DNA from: Anaerolineae bacterium
Lineage (GTDB): Bacteria; Chloroflexota; Anaerolineae; 4572-78; J111
Length of the DNA: 14,218 nucleotides
Direction of reading: 5' to 3'
Assembly: GCA_020433785.1 (NCBI GenBank)
Contig: JAGRCC010000701.1
Location: forward strand, 1-14,218
The notes beneath the pieces were generated by a model that was not told the DNA's origin, searched no databases, and saw only the letters and a list, made by a program, of their open reading frames with translations. Both the position numbers and the translations under genes were made by a program. This document shows positions 7,591 to 14,201 of this stretch, one piece after another (position 1 is the stretch's first letter; every line of letters begins with the position of its first letter).

Positions 7591-7636
7591 GGGGGATAGT
7601 TTGGATAGTTGGCTGAAAACCAACCAACTATCCCCC
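7591..7636 (+). other. Intergenic inverted repeat with two alternative hairpins
   Basis: GGGGGATAGTT (7591-7601) pairs perfectly with AACTATCCCCC (7626-7636), enclosing a second stem GTTGG/CCAAC (7608-7612 and 7620-7624). A competing 10-bp stem pairs GGATAGTTGG (7603-7612) with CCAACTATCC (7624-7633). The two folds exclude each other because GGATAGTT is duplicated. The following bases are C/A-rich with no T-run, so this is not a standard intrinsic terminator. It may protect or partly terminate the message of the giant gene. Confidence 0.55.
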
Positions 7637-7679
7637 CCAACTAACCAACGACCCAACTATTTTCAAGGAGAACAGACGT

Positions 7680-9479
7680 ATGACTAAGCGTTTATATTTG
7701 TCGGTGATGGTCCTGGTTGTGGCCTTGATGCTGGCCGCGTGCGACAGTGCCGCTCCGGAACCGGCCCAAACTGAAGCAGACGCCCCGGCCGAAGCTACGG
7801 TCGAGCCGGTCGCCCAAGCTGAAACCACCAACGAAGAACCAGCCCCGGCTGACACCAGCGAAGCCGCAGCCGCATCAACCGAAGAACCGGCTACCGCAGA
7901 ACCGGCGGAGGCAGAACCCGCCGCTAAAGAGGCGGCCGACCAGGCCACAGAAAGTGGCATGTCCGCCATCGATGCTATCGCCGCCGGGTCGCTTATCCCG
8001 GATGCCGATATTGTTTCCGAAGCCGCCGCAGCAGCGGCCATGCCGGTGCAGCAGTATGGCCTGGTTGTCGGCCAGCTCAATGACAAAGGCTTTAATGAGC
8101 TGGCCTGGGCCGGCATGCAGCAAGCCGAGGCGGAGTTAGGCGTCGGCGTCCAATATCTTCAGGATACAAATGCCGGGACGGTCAAGACGCGCATCACCCA
8201 ATTCTTGAACCAAGGGGTTGACGGCATTGTCACCGTTGGCGTTGAAATGGCACGAGCGACCAAAGAAGCCGCCGAGGCTAACCCGAATGTGCCCTTTGCC
8301 ATTGTCGATTTCCCCGACCAAACCGCGACCGATCGTGGCTTGCTGTTTGATGTCGATGCCCCGGCCTTTATGGCCGGCTATCTGGCGGCGGGGATGAGTC
8401 AAAGCGGTACGGTCTGTACCTATGGTGGCCGGCAAATTCCTCCCGTCTTGATTTTTATGGTCGGCTTTGAGCAGGGCGTGGATTACTACAACAACCAAAA
8501 TGAGGCCGAGGTCAATGTTTTAGGCTGGCACACTGATCCCACCATCGCGGTCGGCGGCGCCGGTGTCTTTGCCGGCAGTTTCACCGACCAGGTCTTCGGA
8601 CGGAGTATCGCCGTGGAGTTTGCCAATCGTGGCTGCGATATCATTTTTCCCGTGGCCGGCGGCGTGGGTTTAGGCACGGCTGAAGTGGCCGCTGAAAACG
8701 GCTTGACCGTCATCGGGGTGGATGCGGACCAATCATTAAGCAATCCGGACTATGCCGATGTTTACCTGACCAGCGTGATCAAGCGCATCGATCGGGCCGT
8801 CTTCGAGGCCATCTCGCAGATGGTCGATGGCACGTTTGAAGGCGGCAGCAGTTACATCGGCACGCTGGAAAACGAAGGGGTTGATCTGGCTCCCTTTAAC
8901 AGCTTCGAGGATCAAGTTCCCCAAACCCTAAAAGACGATCTGGAAACAATCCGGCAAGGGTTGATCGACGGCACCATTTCGACCGGTTGGCCGATCGGGG
9001 TCTCCAAAATCCAAACAAGTGCGAAAGCGGGCAATTTGACCCTGGCCGCCCTACGCAACGCGGTTTATGCGGATGATTACACCGCCGATGGGACAGCGCC
9101 ATTGACTAATGGCGAGTATCGCGAACCGGACGCGGGCACGGTGGTCAAGCTAGGCGATCAGCTTGGCTATGGCGACTTGAACGGCGACGGTCAGGATGAG
9201 GCGGTCACCTTTATTGTTAGTGACATCGGCGGCGGCGATATCCTCTACAATCTGGTCGTCGTGGCCGATGTTGACGGCGCACCGACGGAAGTCGGCCGCG
9301 CGTTTCTGGGCGATGGCATCATCATCAAATCGCTGGCAGTTGAGAAAGGACTCATCGGGCTGGTGATGGTCACTCAAGGACCAAATGATCCGTTCAACGC
9401 TCCAACCCAAGAGGTCATAAAGTTCTTCGGCCTCCAAGACAATGAGTTGGTCGAGTTGGCCAGCCAGGTGGTTGAATAG
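7680..9479 (+). CDS. BMP-family substrate-binding lipoprotein with extra C-terminal DLNGDG module
   Basis: The 599-residue protein begins with a lipoprotein signal peptide: a Lys/Arg start, a hydrophobic stretch and the lipobox LAAC, with the lipidated Cys at residue 21. An Ala/Pro/Glu/Thr linker runs to about residue 120. Residues 124-436 match the basic membrane protein (BMP, PF02608) fold: GQLNDKGFNELAWAGM, GVDGIVTVG, AFMAGYLAAGMSQSG, CDIIFPVAGGVGLG, VIGVDADQ and LTSVIKRIDRAV. Known BMP proteins bind nucleosides or related ligands for ABC importers, but no permease or ATPase gene is present here. Residues 451-599 are an added module (NLTLAALRNAVY, GYGDLNGDGQDEAV, IIIKSLAVEKGLIGLVMVTQGPND) also found twice in the LysM/META protein downstream. 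The protein is longer than usual BMP proteins because of the linker and this module. The ribosome site AAGGAG (7665-7670) is 9 nt before the ATG. It may deliver ligand to an unlinked importer or act as a sensor partner of the adjacent kinase; the latter is inference. Confidence 0.9.
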   Translation: MTKRLYLSVMVLVVALMLAACDSAAPEPAQTEADAPAEATVEPVAQAETTNEEPAPADTSEAAAASTEEPATAEPAEAEPAAKEAADQATESGMSAIDAIAAGSLIPDADIVSEAAAAAAMPVQQYGLVVGQLNDKGFNELAWAGMQQAEAELGVGVQYLQDTNAGTVKTRITQFLNQGVDGIVTVGVEMARATKEAAEANPNVPFAIVDFPDQTATDRGLLFDVDAPAFMAGYLAAGMSQSGTVCTYGGRQIPPVLIFMVGFEQGVDYYNNQNEAEVNVLGWHTDPTIAVGGAGVFAGSFTDQVFGRSIAVEFANRGCDIIFPVAGGVGLGTAEVAAENGLTVIGVDADQSLSNPDYADVYLTSVIKRIDRAVFEAISQMVDGTFEGGSSYIGTLENEGVDLAPFNSFEDQVPQTLKDDLETIRQGLIDGTISTGWPIGVSKIQTSAKAGNLTLAALRNAVYADDYTADGTAPLTNGEYREPDAGTVVKLGDQLGYGDLNGDGQDEAVTFIVSDIGGGDILYNLVVVADVDGAPTEVGRAFLGDGIIIKSLAVEKGLIGLVMVTQGPNDPFNAPTQEVIKFFGLQDNELVELASQVVE

Positions 9480-9511
9480 CCATCCGGTACGTCTAACTAA
9501 ACGTTTTATTA

Positions 9512-9549
9512 GAGGTGACCGTCACATTTGAAAAGATGACGGTCACCTC
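9512..9549 (+). other. Perfect 13-bp inverted repeat upstream of the kinase gene
   Basis: GAGGTGACCGTCA (9512-9524) pairs perfectly with TGACGGTCACCTC (9537-9549) around a 12-nt loop. It begins 33 nt after the BMP stop codon and ends 5 nt before the kinase ribosome site (GGAG at 9555-9558). No T-run follows. It could reduce read-through, stabilise RNA ends, hinder ribosome access to the kinase start, or be a dyad operator. The sequence alone does not decide. Confidence 0.6.
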
Positions 9550-9564
9550 AATGCGGAGCAGCGA

Positions 9565-11139
9565 ATGAGTCAGGACTTGCCCGGCTACTCGTTTGGGCAA
9601 TACAGAATTGTAGACATTGTGGGACAAGGTGGGATGGCGACCGTCTACAAAGCCTACCAGCCGTCCGTTGATCGCTTCGTGGCGATCAAAATGTTGTCTC
9701 CGGACTTAACCCAGGACGAAAACTTCGTCAAACGCTTTGAAATCGAGGCCAAAGCGGTGGCCTCGCTTGAGCATCCGCACATCTTACCCCTGTTCGATTT
9801 TGGCGAATTGAACGGCACCTATTACATTGTCATGCGTCTGATCGAGAGCGGTACGCTGGCCGATTTAATTTATCGAGAAGCCAGCATCCCCTACGACCAG
9901 ATCGTTAAATTCATCACCGATATCGCGGCGGCGCTTGATTATGCTCATAGTCGCGGCGTTGTACACCGTGATATCAAATCCAGTAACATTCTAGTTGATC
10001 CGCTCAAGGAACTCTTTCTGACCGACTTTGGTCTGGCTAAAATGATGCACGGGCCTTATAACCCCCGCGTCACCGACACCGGGACCGTAGTCGGCACCGC
10101 AGCGTACATGGCCCCCGAACGAGCCGCCGGCGACCCGATTGACGGCCGCAGCGACATTTACTCGCTGGGAGTCGTTTTGTTTGAGCTTCTGGCCGGTCAA
10201 CTTCCGTTCGATGGCGATACGCCTATGGCCGTCGCCCTTAAGCATATTCAAGATCCGATACCGTCGGTGCGCGAGATCAACCCCAGCGTCCCGCCCGAGT
10301 TTGAGGCTGTCGTTTTCAAAGGGATGGCCAAGTGGCCGGATGAACGCTACCAAACCGCCAAAGAGATGGCCGAGGCCCTGCAAGCGGCCTGGCGTCACAC
10401 GACCGCCGAAATCGATGCGGTGTCCCTTGACCAGACCCGCGACGATACAGCCGCAAACGATCCCACTCAACCACTGCCAACCCAACCTGATACGGCTACC
10501 CAGCCCACCGTGGTTCAGCCCGCTCCGGCCGATGCCGCCCAGGAATTGGACTTAAAACCAACCCGCGTCCCTTGGCTTTGGATCGGAGCGGTCGCGGCCA
10601 TAATTTTGGTGGCCGCCTGGCTGTGGCTGCGTCCCGTTAAATCAACCGTCCCCGCTAACTCGATCCTGAACAGTGTCTCAATCAGTTCAGACATACTCGA
10701 TGATCTGGGCACGCTGGAAAGCCGCCATCCGCGCACCAACTATTCCCGCCAGCCGTTCGAAAATGGTGTTATGTTGTGGTGGGACAATCCGACCGGCGCC
10801 GAGGATATCATTTTTGTCATTCCCGGCGGCACTACCAACAATCAGGGCGACGATTGGTCACGCTATAAAAATACCTGGACTTCGGCCGGCGATCCGGTTT
10901 TCCCTCCTGACTGTCCGGAAGCAAAGGATCCCATTGGCCCGATGATGGGGTTTGGCAAACTGTGGTGCTACAACGCCGCCGTTAACAACGCGCTTGGAGC
11001 GCCCACAGGTGAAGAGTTCGCCAAGAATGACGCAACCGTTGAACTATTCAGTAACGCCGTTGTCTTTGACGTTCCGGTTGACCATCAGATCTGGGTTTTA
11101 CTGGAAGACGGGCGCTGGACAAAAAATGAAACTGAATAA
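9565..11139 (+). CDS. Transmembrane Ser/Thr protein kinase, PknB-like, with extracellular C-terminal domain
   Basis: The 524-residue protein carries a complete Hanks-type kinase domain (about residues 12-275): the glycine loop GQGGMATVYKA (20-30), the ATP-binding Lys42 in VAIK, a probable alpha-C Glu61, the catalytic loop HRDIKSSN (134-141, Asp136), DFG at 154-156, YMAPER at 181-186 and SDIYSLG from 196. All key residues are intact, so it should be active. The activation segment is rich in Thr (TDTGTVVGT), the usual autophosphorylation region. A Pro/Thr/Gln linker leads to one membrane helix (336-356), then about 168 outer residues with FENGVMLWW, GDDWSRYKNTW, GPMMGFGKLWCYN and LGAPTGEEF. I know this pattern from Chloroflexota exported proteins but cannot name a family. 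It has no PASTA repeats. GGAG (9555-9558) lies 6 nt before the ATG. It sits between two exported proteins that share a module, which are candidate ligands or partners. Its substrates are unknown. Confidence 0.95.
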   Translation: MSQDLPGYSFGQYRIVDIVGQGGMATVYKAYQPSVDRFVAIKMLSPDLTQDENFVKRFEIEAKAVASLEHPHILPLFDFGELNGTYYIVMRLIESGTLADLIYREASIPYDQIVKFITDIAAALDYAHSRGVVHRDIKSSNILVDPLKELFLTDFGLAKMMHGPYNPRVTDTGTVVGTAAYMAPERAAGDPIDGRSDIYSLGVVLFELLAGQLPFDGDTPMAVALKHIQDPIPSVREINPSVPPEFEAVVFKGMAKWPDERYQTAKEMAEALQAAWRHTTAEIDAVSLDQTRDDTAANDPTQPLPTQPDTATQPTVVQPAPADAAQELDLKPTRVPWLWIGAVAAIILVAAWLWLRPVKSTVPANSILNSVSISSDILDDLGTLESRHPRTNYSRQPFENGVMLWWDNPTGAEDIIFVIPGGTTNNQGDDWSRYKNTWTSAGDPVFPPDCPEAKDPIGPMMGFGKLWCYNAAVNNALGAPTGEEFAKNDATVELFSNAVVFDVPVDHQIWVLLEDGRWTKNETE

Positions 11140-11239
11140 ACAAATCATCTAGCTCGAATACCTATTCCTCACCCACTCATTAAATAAACTCTAGGGCGTC
11201 TGATACAAGCTGCACCACAGCAACGAGAATAAAACTTCC

Positions 11240-11265
11240 GTAGGACAAACTTAAGTTTGTCCTAC
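11240..11265. repeat. Perfect 26-bp palindrome between kinase and LysM/META genes
   Basis: GTAGGACAAACTT (11240-11252) is followed directly by its exact reverse complement AAGTTTGTCCTAC (11253-11265), with no spacer. It ends 15 nt before the ribosome site of the next gene and about 100 nt after the kinase stop. Such AT-centred palindromes with GTAGGAC ends look like dispersed intergenic repeats or small non-autonomous elements in some bacterial genomes. It could also act as a bidirectional terminator or an operator. No T-run follows. Confidence 0.7.
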
Positions 11266-11294
11266 AAACCCTATTTCAATGGAGAATAAATAAT

Positions 11295-13868
11295 ATGAAA
11301 AACATCTACAAACCGTTTTACTTTATGGCCATTCTGGCTCTATTGGCCACCACCCTTCTGCCGGCCACCACGCAAGCTCAAGACGATGTCGTCTGCGAGT
11401 CGGAAGTGACCGTGGCCGAGGGTGATTGGCTGTCAACCATCGCCAACGATGCCTACGGGGACCCCACCCTATACACCGGCATTGCGGCCGCCACCAACCT
11501 CAAAGCCCAAACCGACAGCACCTTCGCCACCATCGCCAGCAACGATGTTATCGAACCCGGCTGGAAGCTGTGTATTCCTGATCAAGCCACGGCCGAAGCG
11601 CTGTCGGCTGGCGCCCCGGCTACCGCCACGGCTGCCGCCACGGGTTTAACCGTTGACCAACTGGCCAATGCCACCTACAGCGGCATCTACGAAGAGCCGG
11701 TCACCCTGACCGAGGGACGCTACGAAGGCGAGCCGTTTGTTGAAGGTGGCGCCAGCCGACCGACCGTGAATTTTAATCCTAACGAAGTCGCTTTTGGCGA
11801 TCTCAATGGCGACGGCGTCGAGGATGCGGTTGTCCTCCTGAGTGAAAACTCCGGCGGCAGCGGCACGTTCATTTACTTAGCCGCCGTTATCAACCAAGAC
11901 GGTCAGCCAGTCAATGTCGCAACAACGCAGCTACCCGGTAACGGCCCACAGCTCAAATCGATGACCATTGAAGAGGGGCAAATTATTCTGGAAGTGGTTA
12001 CGCAAGGGCCGGATGATCCCGAGTGCTGCCCCACAGCCAAACAGCGTTTAACCTATACGCTACAGGATGATGCCCTGACTCAAGTCAGCGTCGAAGATTT
12101 GGGCAAGGTTTCCCTGGCCGACTTGAACGGCACAAGCTGGCGGCTGGTTGACTTCAACTTTGATCAACAGCCGGTGCCGGCCGACGTCGATATTACCGCT
12201 AATTTCTCGGAAGGGCAGCTGAGTGGCTTTGCCGGTTGTAACAACTACACCACCTCAATTGCCACCGAAGGGGAGTTCGCCCAAAGTTTGGTCATTAGCC
12301 CCATCGCCGCCACACTGATGGCCTGCCCCGAACCCGGGATGAGTTTGGAAACCCAGTATCTGGCCGCGCTCCAAAGCGTTAGCCAGTGGAGCTACCTGGC
12401 CGCCCACCTGGCCCTGACCTATGAAACTGAGGACGGCGGCATCGCGACCCTGATGTTCGAGCCGGTGGCTACCGAAGCAGCCGCCCCCGCCGAGAGCAGC
12501 CCGGCCTTAACCCGCGAACAACTGGCCAACGCCACCTACAGCGGCATCTACGACGATCCGGTCACCCTGACCGACGGGCGATATGAAGGCGAACCGTTTG
12601 TTGAAGGTGACGCCTCCCGACCGACCGTGACCATGGCCAACGCCGCGCCGCTTATGGGCGACCTCAACGGCGATGGCGTCGATGATGCGGTCGTTTTCCT
12701 GGAAGAAAACTCCGGGGGCACCGGTCACTTCGTCTACGTGGCGGCTCAACTCAATCAAGACGGCCAGCCGGTCGATGCCGGCACGGTGCTGATTGAAGAT
12801 CGCATTCAGATCAAATCGGCGGCCATAGAAAACGGCCAAATCATGCTCGAAATTGTGACCGAGGGGCCGGGCGACGCCGCCTGCTGCAAGAGCCACAAGA
12901 CCCATAAAACGTATGCCTTGCAAGACGGCCAACTGGCCGAAATCCCCGGACCGGAAGAAGAGCTGGTCCGCATCTCCGCCGACGATCTTAACGGCACAAC
13001 CTGGACCCTGGTCGATCTCAACTTTGACCAGCAGCCGGTTCTAACCGACACCGAAGTGACCATCAGCTTCCAAGACGGCCAGATCACCGGTTCCGGCGGC
13101 TGTAACACCTACAACACCAGCTTCACGCTGGGCGAGGACAATCCGTTCGTGATGACTATCAGCCCCGTGGCATCGACCCGCATGGCCTGCCCCGAACCGA
13201 TTCTCACCCAAGAAAACGCCTTCTTTACCGCCCTGCAAAATGTCAGCCTGTGGGGCTACAACGTCGGCCAACTGGCGCTGTCTTACCGCACCGATGACGG
13301 CGGCTTCGGCACGCTCCTCTTTGCGCCGCCGGCCCCTGCTGCCGACGAGGCCGCTGCCGGCGAGAGCGAGCTGAGCGCCACCGAAGTCATCGACTTTACG
13401 CCCACCGACATTCCAACCGAAACCCAAGCCGGCTCCTGCTTTACCAATGCCATCGGTCTGGGGCGGGCTGATGCCTGGCGCTGCACCGTGGGCAACCAAA
13501 TTTACGATCCCTGCTTTGCCGTGGATGATAAGCCGACGGTCGTTTGTGATGCCAATCCGGCCACCGGCACGACCGGCTTTGTGTTAGACCTGACCGAACC
13601 GCTGCCGGAACCCGACGCCGGCGATTTGGCCCAACCGTGGCTGGTCGAACTGGCCGACGGTCAGGTCTGTGGTTTAATGACCGGCACCATCCCCGGCGTC
13701 GATGATCGCGTGGCCCCTTACGGCTGTCCCGACGGCAGCTATCTGTTTGAGGATTTCCAACAAGACGGTGACGTCTGGCTGGCCGAGAAGGCGGTCATCG
13801 GTCTCAATGACAACGGCTTCTTTATCGAGCAATCAGAAATGGTGCCCATCAGCCGCATCTGGCAATAA
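11295..13868 (+). CDS. Secreted LysM protein with two [DLNGDG module + META domain] repeats and a Cys-containing C-terminal domain
   Basis: The 857-residue protein starts with a Sec signal peptide (residues 1 to about 28, ending TTQA) and has no lipobox. Residues 38-95 fit a LysM domain (VAEGDWLSTIANDAYGDP, then PGWKLCIPD), a fold that often binds peptidoglycan or other GlcNAc polymers. Module 1 (118-276) has LANATYSGIY, FGDLNGDGVEDAVVLL, QLKSMTIEEGQIILEVVTQG and CCPT. META domain 1 (277 to about 390) has LNGTSWRLVDF, SGFAGCNNYTTS and ATLMACPEPGM. Module 2 (405-564) and META 2 (565 to about 678) repeat the set. Residues 713-857 are a further domain with ADAWRCTVGNQIYDPCF and paired Cys, unnamed by me. 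META domains occur in HslJ-type outer proteins; their biochemical role is not settled. TGGAGA (11280-11285) lies 9 nt before the ATG. It probably sits in or on the cell wall. No enzyme motif is seen. Confidence 0.88.
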   Translation: MKNIYKPFYFMAILALLATTLLPATTQAQDDVVCESEVTVAEGDWLSTIANDAYGDPTLYTGIAAATNLKAQTDSTFATIASNDVIEPGWKLCIPDQATAEALSAGAPATATAAATGLTVDQLANATYSGIYEEPVTLTEGRYEGEPFVEGGASRPTVNFNPNEVAFGDLNGDGVEDAVVLLSENSGGSGTFIYLAAVINQDGQPVNVATTQLPGNGPQLKSMTIEEGQIILEVVTQGPDDPECCPTAKQRLTYTLQDDALTQVSVEDLGKVSLADLNGTSWRLVDFNFDQQPVPADVDITANFSEGQLSGFAGCNNYTTSIATEGEFAQSLVISPIAATLMACPEPGMSLETQYLAALQSVSQWSYLAAHLALTYETEDGGIATLMFEPVATEAAAPAESSPALTREQLANATYSGIYDDPVTLTDGRYEGEPFVEGDASRPTVTMANAAPLMGDLNGDGVDDAVVFLEENSGGTGHFVYVAAQLNQDGQPVDAGTVLIEDRIQIKSAAIENGQIMLEIVTEGPGDAACCKSHKTHKTYALQDGQLAEIPGPEEELVRISADDLNGTTWTLVDLNFDQQPVLTDTEVTISFQDGQITGSGGCNTYNTSFTLGEDNPFVMTISPVASTRMACPEPILTQENAFFTALQNVSLWGYNVGQLALSYRTDDGGFGTLLFAPPAPAADEAAAGESELSATEVIDFTPTDIPTETQAGSCFTNAIGLGRADAWRCTVGNQIYDPCFAVDDKPTVVCDANPATGTTGFVLDLTEPLPEPDAGDLAQPWLVELADGQVCGLMTGTIPGVDDRVAPYGCPDGSYLFEDFQQDGDVWLAEKAVIGLNDNGFFIEQSEMVPISRIWQ
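11646..12506 (+). repeat. Tandem duplication unit 1 (module + META), period about 861 bp
   Basis: This unit and the one at 12507-13334 align end to end. Similarity at the DNA level is very high in the first ~110 nt, where LANATYSGIY and GRYEGEPFVEG are encoded almost identically, and weaker further on. The period is 861 bp at the module start and 864 bp at the META start, so the pair arose by one tandem duplication kept in frame. Confidence 0.85.
12507..13334 (+). repeat. Tandem duplication unit 2 (module + META)
   Basis: This is the second copy of the 861-bp unit. It keeps the DLNGDG core, the Cys-Cys pair (DAACCKS in place of ECCPT) and the META signature (SGGCNTYNTS, STRMACPEP). Its linker after META is shorter, and the unit runs into the C-terminal domain. 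Confidence 0.85.
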
Positions 13869-13941
13869 GGCCCGAAGCCGTCAACACCGAGTAGCACAAA
13901 GCGCTGATTTGTCCGTCATCTGAGCGTAAAATATCATTTTC

Positions 13942-13980
13942 ATAAGCGGGGCAGTACGGATACTGCCCCGCTTATCATTT
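13942..13980 (+). terminator. Strong hairpin terminator after the LysM/META gene
   Basis: ATAAGCGGGGCAGTA (13942-13956) pairs perfectly over 15 bp with TACTGCCCCGCTTAT (13961-13975) around the 4-nt loop CGGA, and is followed by CATTT. A T-rich ATATCATTTT precedes it, so it could work on both strands. It starts 73 nt after the stop codon and probably ends the transcript of the preceding genes. Confidence 0.8.
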
Positions 13981-13998
13981 ACAAAAGGAACGTCATGA

Positions 13999-14026
13999 TT
14001 GGCTGAAACTGGTTGTTGCCTATAAT
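13999..14026 (+). promoter_or_regulatory. Candidate sigma-70-type promoter
   Basis: TTGGCT (13999-14004, four of six consensus bases) stands 16 nt before a perfect TATAAT (14021-14026). It lies after the terminator and points rightward. The TATAAT also sits in the loop of an imperfect hairpin (AACTGG...CCAGTT), so the match could be structural chance. Confidence 0.35.
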
Positions 14027-14036
14027 AACACCAGTT

Positions 14037-14070
14037 GAAACCTGTCCGAGAACAAGCCCGGACAGGTTTC
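14037..14070 (+). other. Perfect 12-bp hairpin downstream of the candidate promoter
   Basis: GAAACCTGTCCG (14037-14048) pairs with CGGACAGGTTTC (14059-14070) around a 10-nt loop. It would lie at the very 5' end of a transcript from the TATAAT at 14021. A run TTTTTCTTT follows at 14113-14121, so a short structured RNA or a second terminator is possible. Confidence 0.5.
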
Positions 14071-14185
14071 CAAACGGGCCTTAACCCGACTAAATGGCCC
14101 GAATGGCCCCGATTTTTCTTTGAAGCGTATCTTCAAAACCTGTCAGGGCTCATGGCTAGCCACTTGGGTTACAATAACACCCTAA

Positions 14186-14201
14186 CTTGATCACGATCAA
14201 G
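14186..14201. promoter_or_regulatory. Dyad-symmetric operator-like site
   Basis: CTTGATC and GATCAAG form a 7-bp dyad with a 2-nt spacer, the size of a typical dimeric repressor site. It lies 10 nt after a TACAAT box (14170-14175). The gene it might control would start beyond the window, so this is only a candidate. Confidence 0.3.

Noticed and set aside
7023..7640. Long leucine-rich open frame on the minus strand
   Set aside because: It is the complement of the Gln/Ala/Glu/Arg coiled-coil repeats; the clear coding frame is on the plus strand, and no ribosome site or family pattern supports the minus frame.
14152..14190. ATG near the right edge as a new gene start
   Set aside because: The frame stops after 12 codons and no ribosome site precedes it.
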